From contig JAZBRS010000037.1 in assembly GCA_037176725.1 (NCBI GenBank), positions 11,178,001 through 11,242,000 of the forward strand: 64,000 nt of DNA, written 5' to 3'. Position 1 is the stretch's first letter. Each line of letters starts with the position of its first letter. This stretch comes from Posidonia oceanica. Lineage: Eukaryota > Streptophyta > Magnoliopsida > Alismatales > Posidoniaceae. Shown piece by piece: positions 10,801 to 21,192 of the stretch. The translations under genes were made by a program, and so were the position numbers. The notes under the pieces are model-generated. The model searched no databases. It was not told the DNA's origin and saw only the letters and a list, made by a program, of their open reading frames with translations.

Positions 10801-12057
10801 TCAGATCAGGCTCCCGGATTTCCAGGTATGTCCCCTTAAACCCCTGCATTGCATTCATTTGCATGCCATTTGCATAATTTTCCTCGTTTTCGATTTCTGT
10901 CTCTTTGAGCATATAGAATAGGGCCTCCTCTTCTTGTCTATCAAACTCAGATCTCCATTTCGCGTTTCTCTATGTGTTTTGTGTTGAGTTTTCCCTGGAT
11001 TTACCACTTAATGTGACTTTCTTCCCCCTTTTCCACGATCCGATCGCATCGCGAGCTTTGGGTAGCATGCGAGACGCACCGTGGAACGGTTTAGTGGGAA
11101 ATGGTCGCAAAAGAGGTGGTAATCCCTCCGTTTGCTCACTCTCCCCTTTGTAGGTCTTCACACCTACTCTGTGTGGCCCTGAACAGTGCCTGTTCTCACA
11201 CATGCGCTGTTCTGCTTCTCCTTTTTCTGCTTCTCATCTTTTCTTTGCATTTGCATTCGCACTGCTTTTCCGAGGTTTTATCTCGCAGCTTTTGGCACCG
11301 TTTTGCGTGCCCGTTCTCGTTTTGGCACCGTTTTGCGTGCCTACCTTGTCTTTTTGCACCGTTTTGCGCGTTTTCTTGTTTTTCGCCTCGTTTTGCGTGT
11401 TTTACTCCGTTTTCTCTTGCATGTCGATTGCATTGCATGGTTTTACCGTTGTTTTGCTTTTTCGCCTGCATTTACATATAGGGCTGTGATGCTTACTGCC
11501 TGGAGTTCTCACGAGCTAGGTTTCGCCTGATTCGGAACACAGACAGCGTAGCTGAGCATTTAGAAAGCACGTTTACTTTCCTTGCTTTGCCTCTTCCCAC
11601 TTAGAGCACACCTTGAGCATTCATTTAGGCATTTATAGGCACATAGGCATCCAATCCTGCATTTCCCTGCGTATGCGAGCGTAAGCCTAGAAAGACCGAT
11701 TTTCGGGCGTGTCGGGGGTGCCTAACACCTTCCCCGCACGTAACGGGAGTCCTTGCCCTGTCTTTTGGCCCGCAATGACCGTACTGCCCTTATCCTAGGC
11801 TAGAGTCATCTCATTTGCATGTATTTGCATTTGTTTCTTTTGCATTGCTTTGCTTTGCATTTCTTGCTTGGTTTTGCGTGTTAATTCACGCATTTCCCCC
11901 GATTTTCCTTGTCTCCCGTTAATAGACATGGTGGCGACTCTGATTTGTCTTATCTTTCTCTTTTCTCCTCGATTTCAAGTGTTTTCGAGTCGAGCCCCTT
12001 CCTCGGATCCAATCGCCGCTAAGGATAGCGAGCCTGATTCCGATCGGGATCGCTACA
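7876..12057 (+). repeat. 3' LTR A (4182 bp)
   Basis: Starts TGTTGACACCCC after the polypurine tract and ends GATCGCTACA. Order inside: CCCTAA-rich start, A-rich block (8600-9330), CT-rich block (9370-9600), T-rich and GCATTT words, a CGTTTTGCGTGCC repeat (about 11300-11410), the conserved box GGTGCCTAACACCTTCCCC (about 11717), and TGGCGACTC at 11932. It aligns by eye with the 5867 bp solo LTR at 21193 but lacks about 1.5 kb found there at about 23600-25060. A CAG|GTATGTCC splice-donor-like site is at 10826. Confidence 0.88.
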
Positions 12058-12361
12058 GCATGCTAATTAAGGGTGTGTTGTATGTAACTCCCACGGATCT
12101 AAAGATTCCTTTAGGTTGTTACAACCAGTGGTTGGACCTTCCCTGGGTGTGACGGTCTCTGCTTGGGAAACCTTAGATAATATTTTGGCAACTCTGCTTT
12201 GTGCTCTAAGTTGTTGGGTATAGTCCACACTTATCAGTTGTTTTTATTTATTTTATTCTATAATCTAACTTAGCATTAGATACCAAATAAAGAAAAAATA
12301 AAGGAAAACAGAGTACGGAAAGGAAAATGTCTTATTTACATATTTTAATTAACCACTGCCC
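12058..12361. other. flank between two elements
   Basis: About 300 bp with no recognised gene. It probably belongs to the minus-strand element F downstream of gag. If A inserted here, its target duplication would be GCATG (12058-12062); the other side is outside the window. Confidence 0.4.
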
Positions 12362-15022
12362 TCAGTCGGGTTCAGTGGAACTTTGCACCTCCCTTCCCAG
12401 ATGAGGGGGCTTACCTAAGGGGTGACTGCAGAAGTCTGCCCCTGGCGTGTAGCAGTCAGGTGCTTGTGGCGCATGTTCTTGTCTTTCTTTTGGTTTGCGC
12501 CCAGTCCTTGCTTTCAGAGGGTCAGAGTCGGACTCATTCTGACCCATTCCAGGCGGTGTGCCCCTGGTGGCTTTGTTTGGGAGTGAGGCTATTAGATGTC
12601 CTCCTCCTCTTGAAGTGTGGCTGCTGATATGCTCTGTAGTAACCTCTCCCTCATGAACACAGTGCTCATGACTGCCCCTAGTGTGTCCTCTTGTAGAATC
12701 GGGCAGTTTGGGAGGAGGATCAGTTCTTGCTTGTGCTGCTTGGAGAGCTTGGTAGAGTGAACTGAGTGCAGCTTCTGCTTTATACCAGTCTGAATCCGCA
12801 TATTCATCATACACAGGTGACAGGTCTTCTTCTATTAAGTCCTGGATCATCCGAGAGTCCACTGCCTTTTCATTGCACCAGTCTGGGTCAGTGTACTCAT
12901 CATAGATGGGTGAGCAGCCTTCCTTTGTTAAGTCCTAGAGTACATGGGAATCAAGGTCCCCTTTGCTGGATGGGCTCTGCTCTGGATCTGTCGGTATGCA
13001 CTGGATGGACGCGAACTCAGCCCGAGCAGCTGATAAGATGATCTCTGCATCTGCATGATCTACTCGGTAGTTGAACAAGGGCTCTTGATGTATCTGCATC
13101 ACTTGTTGGTCCCCTTGTTGAGCCGCCTTTAGTCTGGCTTTGAGCTCAGACCACATGATCTCACCCTTGTTGTTAAGATTGTGTATCTTGTCTTTGACAG
13201 TGAAGCATTCTTCAAGGGTGTGCCCATTGTTCTGATGATAAGGGCAGTGCTTGGCCATACTAGCGTTTGGATAGCTTGGACTGGGCTCGGGGAGCTGCAG
13301 ATCTCCACTCTCAACCAGCATCCTGAATGTATCAAGGATTGATTTAGGAAGCGGAGAATAGTTTTGCCTCTAAGGGCCTTTGTAGTTTTGTGGAGGAGGA
13401 ACGCTGTGATAGTTCCTCTGCCCTTGTTGTTGCCCCTGGTGTGCATTGCCCGTCCATCCTCGCTAGGCATGTACCGGGTAATCAGGAAGCTGTTGTTGTT
13501 GGTGCTACGCTGGCTGCACTAACTGTCCCTGGTACTGCGCAGGTTGGCTTAGATACTGCTCCGGTTGATTTCTGGCCAAAAAAGATTGGGGGTTCCCCTG
13601 CCCCTTCTGCTTTTGTTGAATTGAAATCTGGGCCATGTCTCCAGTGATCCCTTCGAGCGTATAGCCAGCACCCTTCTTTTTGCCCCTTCCCTCGAGCTCT
13701 AAGAATGGTAGGTCCTCTTTGTGACGGAGGATCCTTGCAGCGCGTTCGTGTAGCTGAGGGTATGTTTGGAGGTCACTCATCAGTAGCCCTGTTCTGAGTG
13801 CTCCTATAGCGTTTCGGGCGATGATCTCGACTGCTTGGCTTTCAGGAATATGACATTTAGATCTTGCAGCCATGTCCCTCCATCTACTTGCAAAAGTAGC
13901 AAACTCCTCATCAGGTTTCATCTTTTCAGCGAGGAGGTCACTCATTGTAGGCTCGTGCTGGATGCGATGGACATATTGGCGCAGAAATTTCTCCTGGACC
14001 ATCTTGAAGTCACTGAGATCATATGCTGTGAGCGTGTTGAACCATCCCAGTGCTTCTCCTTCCAAGCTTTTGAAGAAGAGATAGATTATAAGCCCATTGT
14101 CGTATTGATAGGGCAGAGCATCCATGGCAAATGTGGCTAGATGGCCCCTTGGATCCTCTGTTCCATTGTATTTCCTCATTTTTGGCATTTTGAACTCAGG
14201 TGGAAGAACAAAATGAGGAAATTTCGTCGTGTCGAACCCTATCGATGCTTTGGATGTAACTCCCGCCTCTGTTAGTGCTTTGGCGATCATCCTTTTGAAA
14301 TCAGTCCCTGGTGCGGCATATTGTCCCTGGTTTAGGTGCCCATGTGTTTGGTGGAAGGGTGGTGATAGAGGGTTGTAAGGTGGAAAGAAGGGTTGGGTTT
14401 GATGTGGAGTGTGGTATGAATGTGTGTTAGCGGGAGGTTGTGGTGAGTGTGTTATTCCAAGATGCTGGGGTTGGTATGATGTCCCAGGATATTGTGGTTG
14501 TTGGTAGGTTGTGTATGATGGCATGGTTTGCTGCATGGAAGGATAGGTTTGTGTTGTGTGGTATGGTCTGAATGAATTTTGAGTAGGGAAGTATGGAGTG
14601 GGGTTTAATGGCATGGTGCATGTGTAGGCGTGAGTGGCCGTGGTTAATAGGTTTTGGTGGTAGTTTGGGAAAGAAGTTTGGTGGACAGATGAGGTTTGTA
14701 GGCTCCTAAATGAGGGATGGTGGTGCCGTGCCAGGGGTTGCTAGATCTCAATAGCCGCTTCCTTAGACAGATAGGAAACGGTCGATGTAGGTGGCACTAC
14801 TTGGGAGGTTACCTCGGGAATTGTATGCTCAAATGGGTTACTCCGAGGTCGGGAGTGGCTTATTTCTCTTTCTTCTTCAATTGATCGGCCCATCGCTTGC
14901 AAGAAATTAGGGGTCTCTGGCTCCTCTGTTTGTGAAGTTGAAGCTCTGAATAAGAACCCATGTCGGCCTTGACTTTGTTGCACCATGGAGGTAGAGGTAG
15001 ACGATGTGCCACCGAAATCCAT
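12362..15022 (-). pseudogene. gag of Tat-type Ty3/gypsy element F
   Basis: A single reading frame of about 887 codons from ATG 15022 to TGA 12362, interrupted by five stops, all TAG: 14741, 13505, 13463, 13370 and 12935 (lowest coordinates). The middle holds the retrotransposon gag domain (FPHFVLPPEFKMPKMRKYNG, then GHLATFAMDALPYQYD, and a FASRWRDMAARSKC segment). Near 13220 is a zinc-knuckle-like CPYHQNNGHTLEEC. The C-terminal part has a duplicated acidic motif (SPIYDEYTDPDW and SPVYDEYADSDW). No protease or reverse transcriptase follows. It stays in frame apart from the stops, so it decayed mainly by substitution. Confidence 0.88.
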
Positions 15023-16350
15023 TACAAGGTTTGCTTTTTTTTTTTCTCTCTCTTTTTTTTTTCTTTGCTTTTCTTTTCTCTTTTTTTTTGCTTTTGCTTT
15101 TCTCTCCTTTTTTTTCAAACTATTACAGAGGATTAAGAAGGAGATTACAGACTGGATTAATACTACTTAATACAGACTTGATTAAATGGAAGTGAAAATA
15201 TCAGTAAGTAGCTGCTGCTCTGATGTTTCTGCAACCTATTAATGGAGATAAACAAATCCCTGCAAACAAGGCACACTGAACGGAGCGTTTCCCTGTAGTC
15301 GCCTGTGTGACAGGTGGCCAAACAAGTCGTCGGTTTATCAGGCGGCTGAGAGAGGCACCTTCTGAACAGGCAGCTATGCCTCTTGTTCAGTCAGCAAACC
15401 GGGTCTATCTTGGATAGACCACACAACAGTCAGGAAAGAAAAGGATACAAGTTGCAGGCAGATCGCTGTTTTTACTGTTTAGGTGGTTAGTTAGTTAATT
15501 AATTAGTTAAACCTGTGTGTTTATACTGAATGGGATTTGTTGGCTTATAGGTACTCCTCCTTGACCTTCCTTAGGGTCCACCAAGAGGGGCCTAAGTGGG
15601 GGGCTTGTCTCTCTAAAGAGGGACCCTCCACCTAGGATTCTGTCCTTAGGCTCGGCACTTAACAAACCATAAAGCGATAAAACACAGAGTACTAAGGTGT
15701 AAAGTATCTACCAAGTCCCACTATTGGCTCAGAGAGAGAGAGAAGCCAATAACGATACTTGGGACACCTTGAGATCTTGATCTAACTATTGCAGCTAAAA
15801 CTGAGTATGGGAGAGCGACTTGCACTGGCCCGGGTTCGCTCAGATTAACTGTTCTAGCTAGAGGAAGACTTCCTCAAGGGACTTCCACTTTAATACCAAA
15901 CAATTAGTTTCCACCTTAAGGATGGACACAAGCAAAGCTAGAAATCATTAAAAAACTAGAAGACAGTGGACATGGAAATTTTGTTTTTAATTTTTAGTGT
16001 TACTGTAGATCTAAAAACACAACACAAAGTACAGGAAAAAACTAAGAAGTCTGCAGTAAAAAACCAGACTGATGGAGGCGCCTGTATAAGCGATGTCTAT
16101 ATCAGTCGCCCACTGGAGAAGCAGCTCATACAGACACTACTAGGACCGACGGCTCGCAACATAGTATCCTAACTTCAGTAAAATAACCCCAGCTGCTGGA
16201 GCTTAGGATTTTACTGACGTCAGAAACAGACGGAGGATAAAAACAGAAAAGGTTCGGGATATCGTGAAAATCTAAGCGCACGATTATCCGAACCTAAAAA
16301 CTACTCCTAAGTCTATGAGGATAATGGAAAGAAGGGGAGGAATCAACTCA
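15023..16350 (-). other. 5' leader of element F, hairpin-rich
   Basis: Non-coding; a pyrimidine run at 15033-15115 lies next to the gag start. Several short perfect hairpins are visible: CTGAACA-GGCA..TGCC-TCT-TGTTCAG (15362-15390), GGTCTATC-TTG-GATAGACC (15402-15420), and nested GTCCCA/TGGGAC around TATTGGCT/AGCCAATA (15715-15765). A GTCGCC-N9 half-module is near 15298 and related words near 16075-16125. I could not identify the primer-binding site; candidates lie near 16345-16400. Confidence 0.5.
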
Positions 16351-17152
16351 TGTAGCACGGGGGTTGGCTAAAGCCGGGTCCCACCATGATCGCCACTTCT
16401 GTGGATGTGGATTTTTGGGGTGCTTGAGTTTAAGATGCCGGCGCTTCCACGACGTCGACAGCTTTGTTGTGATTGCCACTCGCCTTTGGGTAGACAAGGC
16501 ACCTGAGGGGAGATTGTGAAGATGTGGGTCCTCGGACCACTAGATTGACGACTGGATGTCATCTAGCGGCATCCTCGTGCTACGCAAGCGTTTTCCTTTC
16601 CTTCAAAACAAATAAAAAGAGAAGATCTAGATTAGTTGGTGTGTAGTAAATGATAATGAAAAAGAATAGAGAATACTAGAAACAAATAAATCTAATACTG
16701 ACCGGGGGTTGTTCCCCGCATGCATATGCTATAGGTCCTATTTTAAGGAATGCAATATGAGATGTAATAAGAAAGATTGGAAGAAGATACTCCCTTCACC
16801 CTCGTGCTGTTTGCAGTGGAGTAGAAGTGGAGGCACGGTCGAAGCTCCGGCTAAGTTCGAGATCTCTGGGATCATAGTTGGGATGTAGTGATCTCTGGGA
16901 TCTTAGATTTCTCTTTGGATAGAGGGTGGAGACTAGGGTTTCTGGTTTGGAAACTCTAGCTGTTTGAAGGTGGAAGCTCAGAAACCTAAAACCTAAAGAG
17001 AATTCTCTTTGACCTGACTAAGGGGGCTCTCTTTCTCTCCAAAGTGCCGACCGGGGGTTCAAACACTGACCCACGGGGTCTATTTATAAACTCCAAGGGG
17101 TGTAGGGACGGTTGGAGTTCAGAAAATTCTAGAAAAGTGGCAATTAGTTTGA

Positions 17153-17411
17153 GTCACCGGTTGGACAGGCGCCTAAACCTAGCAACTGCTTGGTCAAAGT
17201 GTGGGAAGACCCGGGAACGAGGCCACGATAGTTAGTCGCCGATTTAGGTGGCGCCTAACAGTTGGGGTGATCGTGTGAAATAACCGTGGAAAAAAGGTTC
17301 GAAGAAGACCACGATTGTTAGTCACCTCATGTAATGGCGCCTAATGGTCAAGAATCATGGGGGAGACCGAGGCAGTTCCACAACCGTCTAGTCGCCTGGT
17401 GTGGTGGCGCC
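17153..17411 (+). repeat. dispersed GTCRCC-N9-GGCGCC hairpin modules
   Basis: Four 21-nt modules at 17153, 17235, 17321 and 17391: six-base arm, nine variable bases, six-base arm. Left arms are GTCACC or GTCGCC and all right arms are GGCGCC. CTAA follows each right arm. Confidence 0.8.
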
Positions 17412-17478
17412 TAAAGGTTGAGGGGTTAGTGGGAATTGACCATGGAAAAGCAACTGCCAGAGCGGTTATGACTTGTTA

Positions 17479-17638
17479 GTCGCTTCTTTGGATGACGTCT
17501 AACATAGTCACCTAATAATGGGGCGCCTATACGGGTCACCTCCCCAATTGGCTACAAATAGCTCGCCTTTTGGATGGACGTCCGTCTTATTCGCCTCTTT
17601 AAATGGCGCCTATGGTGGTCGCCTCCTCAATTGGCAAC
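17479..17638 (+). repeat. 28-nt periodic array of six 21-nt hairpin modules
   Basis: Modules begin at 17479, 17507, 17535, 17562, 17590 and 17618, so 21-nt modules are separated by 7 nt (once 6). Each is a GTCGCC-like arm, nine variable bases, then an arm such as GGCGCC, GACGTC or GGCAAC. Loops and spacers differ while spacing is kept. The same module occurs in the LTRs at 19808, 34012, 35400, 41586, 43114 and 43390. Confidence 0.85.
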
Positions 17639-17934
17639 TAATAAGCTCAGGTCATTTCCAGTCCTATTTTCCAAGTTTTGGCTAGAGAAACAAGATAGAA
17701 GGCCGGGAAACTACAGATAGTCTATGAAATCAAGAAGGCATCTCTATTAACTCAAATCTGCCACGAATCTGAGTAGAAATAAAGGATATTCAGGGTACTC
17801 GGACTTGTCACAAGTCTGAGTGAGTTGGCTCTGCCACAGCTAACAACCTGAGTCAAGGTAGGATCAAGTGATGCTTGAAGAAATTAAGGAAGATCTAGAA
17901 AATGTGTTGTTAAGCCTTAGACAAGTGATCTTTG

Positions 17935-19592
17935 GTGCCTCAGAAGTCCCTGTCCTCTATGAACTCTGGGAAATGCGAAAATGGGATATCTACAATGAAC
18001 ACCCGACTCCGGAGAAGGGGAGGTAACCACACTAGCAAGGTACCCCACACAACCCCGAGCCAAAGACTTGTAAGCCTTCACAGCAGAAATCACAAGCTTA
18101 GGCTCACCTTGGCGCACACCTTGCACAAAGAAGGAACCAGCCTCAGCAGCACCAAAGAAAATCCTCCTACGAGCACAGTCGATCAAAGCAGAATATTGGC
18201 TCAGCCAGTCCATGCCCAAGATAACATCATACTCATTCATACCCATGAAATGAGAGTGGCATCAAACTCTCGGCCATTCAGCTCCAGATCGACAGAAGGC
18301 AGATATCTCCACGCCAAACTATGCTCACCCAGCGGCGTTACCACCTCCAAGTGGAAAGCTAACCTGGCTGGTACATCATCTAGCTCCACCGCAAAAGACT
18401 CAGAGACAAAAGAGAAAGTGCTCCCTGAGTCAAACAGAACTTTGGCCGTTCGGCCCGCCACAAGATAAGAACCTAAGGCCAAAGCACAACCAACAGCATC
18501 CCCATTAAACAACACGGTTCATATTACAGGGGGAAAGAAACAACTACAACAACAACACAACAACAACCGCAATGGGTCACACCACCCAAAGGAAACTACG
18601 GGGACTTACCCTCCACAACATTACTAGAGGGCCCACAGTCGGGAGCTGAAATAGTAAACACACGCCCTCGAGTCGGCTACTGTGGCACATTCCCCACTCG
18701 CTTGGGAGGATCCAGGCACATCCTCTACACATGTCCCGATCTCCCACAGTTGTAGCACACTACTCCGCTCCGATTCGTCACCTGTTGTGCTCAAGGGCAG
18801 TGCGCGGCAAAGTGACCCACCTGGCCACACTGGAAACACTGGGCGCTTCCCTGTCCACTCGAAGCAGCCTGACTCGGACCGATGCTACCAACTCCTACAA
18901 AGCTGTGTCGGGCGCTGGAGGCAGGGCCAACACCACCACCACCCCGAGCAAAACTACGCCGGGCACCAGAACCATTGCCAGATCTGTCCTTCTTTCTCTT
19001 CCCTAGGCTACTCATGCCACTGGAACTCGGTGGACTAGAGACAGAAAACCGGGAAGTGAAGGGCAACTTGACCACTCACATACTGGTTATACTCCTCTTC
19101 AAAGCGGGAAGCCATCTAGACAACCTTAGCTACCGTCACACAGCGGCAGCCCATCACCTTCACCCTCAAGCTAGGTTGAAGGCCTTCCAGAAATCTCTCC
19201 GCCCGCCTTTCCTCAGAATCAAAGGCCTGGGCGAACCTCTCCAACCAGGCAAAAGAGGTTTCATACTCAGCCACAGACATCCTGCCCTGTTGCAGACTCC
19301 GGAACTCTCGGTCGAATCAGCTCCTCACATGGCTCGGAAAGTACTTCTCATGGAATGCAGCCTCGAAGTCCTTCCACTTGATGTTGACCGTTATAGAATC
19401 TGGGAACTTCAGCCGCCTGGTGGCTCTCCACCACTCATCGGCATCGCCGTCAAGTTGAAAGGCAGCCAACCGCACCCAGTGCTCCTCTGGGCACGCCAAA
19501 CTATCCAACAACTTCTCAATCCTTCGTAGCCATGCCTCGCTCTCCTCAGGAGTACCAATACCCTTGAATGTCGGCGGGTGGAGCTTACTCAA
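17935..19592 (-). pseudogene. gag-protease fragment of chromovirus-like Ty3/gypsy element
   Basis: Reads leftward from 19592. First is a gag domain (HPPTFKGIGTPEESEAWL, DADEWWRATRR, WKDFEAAFHEKYFPSHVR), then, after TGA, a second gag part (QQGRMSVAEYETSFAWLERF) near 19250. A CCHC knuckle CFQCGQVGHFAAHC lies near 18805 in another frame, and an aspartic protease with FDSGSTFSF near 18420. The conserved GMNEYDVILGMDWLSQYSA near 18200 is frameshifted relative to the protease core at about 18240. Similarity stops near 17935, before reverse transcriptase. The right end abuts a truncated LTR at 19594. The gag type fits chromoviruses rather than Tat elements. It is clearly dead. Confidence 0.87.
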
Positions 19593-19593
19593 T

Positions 19594-20535
19594 TAGCGGC
19601 AACTAGCCTGGCATTCTGAGCAGTCTCCGTGCCGACTTTGCGCCGATGTATCTCCCTGTCCGGGCATCCATTTTACTTTCCGTTTGCATGGATTTGATCT
19701 CTGTTATGCCCTCCGTGTTGCCATGCATTTGGTTTCTTATTTTGATTAGATTAGCTAGCTTTTCTGAGGCCATGAAGTTGCCTGTCTGGGAAAATGCACA
19801 AGGTCCAGTCACCACTCTCGCCGGTGACATGTGCTGTCGCCATTCTAGCTGGCGACGTGCCTCGTCGCCCTGAGCACCGGCGACTGCTCCTGGCATCCAG
19901 ACAGTAGCCTTAATCCTCTGCTTGTTGCTTTGGTTTTCATCCATTTAGCATATTTGACCCTATTTTCCTAATTCCTTCATCATTGCATCATGGCATCTTA
20001 GCCCTAATCATCCATGTTTAGCATGTTTTCCACTAAGCATAGCATGTTTTCAAATGGCATTTAGGCAAGCAAAGCACACATTAGGCATACATAGCATTAT
20101 CGCCTATGGGCGTACAGTTAAAGGCAAGCATTTATTGAAATTCCCGCATATGCAAGCGATTAGCCTTAAAAGACCGATTCCTCAGGCATGTCGAGGGTGC
20201 CTAACACCTTCCCCACATGTAACAGGAGTCCTTACCCTTTCTTTGGCCCACAATGACCATTATGCCCTTATCGTAGGCACGAGTCATTTTCTTTTGCATA
20301 GCATCGCATCCACTTGCATGTTTTTAATGCATCTCCCTGATTTTCCTCGTCTCCCGACTTAATAGACTAGGTGGCGACTCCGATTTTGCTTTATCTTTTA
20401 TTTCTCTTGTCGTTTTCGATGTTTTCGAGTCAAGTTTCCTTCCTCGGATCCACCCGCTCATAGCGACCTCTCGTCGGTCGGTGCACACGAGCTTTGGCAG
20501 TGTGCATGGACGTGCCGACACCCAGGATCGCTACA
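19594..20535 (+). repeat. 5'-truncated LTR of element E
   Basis: Matches the 3' LTR from 35186 onward (TAGCGGCRACTAGCCTGGC) and ends GGATCGCTACA. It contains three hairpin modules (19808-19884), the conserved box GGTGCCTAACACCTTCCCC (about 20194), and TGGCGACTCC at 20372. The left border is an abrupt join to the minus-strand gypsy fragment, as expected of a deletion. Confidence 0.85.
19808..19884 (+). repeat. three 21-nt hairpin modules, 28-nt period
   Basis: GTCACC-N9-GGTGAC (19808), GTCGCC-N9-GGCGAC (19836) and GTCGCC-N9-GGCGAC (19864). The first has both arms changed together relative to the others. The copy in the 3' LTR (35400-35476) shows the same layout with some arms mismatched. Confidence 0.88.
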
Positions 20536-20536
20536 A

Positions 20537-20554
20537 TGGCGACTCCACTGGAGA
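20537..20554 (+). promoter_or_regulatory. primer-binding site (tRNA-Arg type)
   Basis: TGGCGACTCCACTGGAGA begins two bases after the LTR end. It is complementary, apart from a few differences, to the 3' end of plant tRNA-Arg(ACG) as I recall it (..CAGCGGAGTCG plus CCA). Tat/Ogre elements are known to use tRNA-Arg. Confidence 0.72.
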
Positions 20555-21192
20555 TTCTAGACTTCGACTTTCGTTTTGGCTTTTCACTTGCATGGTTTTT
20601 CACTTGTGCTTGCCTTGCCTGCCTGCCTGCTTGCATGTTTGCCTGCTTTATTGCTTACATTGCCTTTACTTGCTTTATTTATGCATTATACATGCCTAAA
20701 TACATGCTTGACGCATTATACATGCCTTTTGAGTGGTAAGTGCTTTGTTTTACACAGTTGCTATGCCACTACACTGGCACATGCCATATATACATGTCTT
20801 TTGATATGATAAGTGTTTTCTTTCCACTATCATGTCCACAACACAATGCACATGCCATGCACATGCCTTTTATCTTGTTGTGTGATTGTTTGCATGCCAT
20901 AGCTTCCTGTTTCTTTCCCCTTCATGCTTTTGCCATGTTTAGCATATTAGAAACCTGTTTGCTCCCCGTCGGCTTAATTTAAAAGCAGCAATAAAGCCAA
21001 ACTTTAAATTTTAAGCACAACTAGAGCCAAAACTTGCAATTTTCCCCTTGCCTAAATAAAACGCAAGTAAAACACTTAACAACATATTTGCATGATTGAT
21101 CACTTTAGAAAGCATGCATCTTCTCATCCCTGAGTCCACCCACTTAGTCTGAGAAGGACAGTCCTGGTCTCTCGTTCGATTGCTTTGGCATA
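20555..21192 (+). other. leader of element E, first part
   Basis: T-rich, with repeated TTGCATGCC and TGCTT words. It is interrupted at 21192 by the solo LTR and resumes at 27065. I see no coding in the leader. Confidence 0.6.

Larger units (their letters stand above)
1..12057 (+). mobile_element. Tat/Ogre-type Ty3/gypsy element A, 3' portion
   Basis: The window opens inside the pol gene of a large LTR retrotransposon; its 5' LTR, gag, protease and reverse transcriptase lie outside. In order it has RNase H and integrase (pseudogene), a spacer, an extra ORF with a plant mobile domain, four blocks of minisatellite, a polypurine tract and a 3' LTR. The second, archaeal-type RNase H domain and the very long LTR indicate the Tat lineage (which includes Ogre). 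It ends about 300 bp from the gag of a minus-strand Tat element, which suggests that A inserted into that element. The 5' flank is not visible, so no target duplication can be tested. Confidence 0.88.
16351..17925 (-). repeat. probable LTR of element F
   Basis: The position upstream of the gag leader and the lack of coding suggest the 5' LTR. On the minus strand it may start TGTCTAAGG (17925) and end GTGCTACA (16351), matching the TACA ending of the other LTRs; both borders are guesses. Plus-strand 17153-17638 is packed with GTCGCC-N9-GGCGCC modules. Confidence 0.4.

Noticed and set aside
16380..16400. TGGCGATCATGGTGGGAC (minus strand) as primer-binding site of element F
   Set aside because: It is not preceded by a clear LTR end and I could not match it to a tRNA; left as a candidate only.
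17479..17638. CRISPR-like array
   Set aside because: The 28-nt periodicity recalls repeat-spacer order, but arms are only six bases, vary, and lie in a plant LTR without cas genes.
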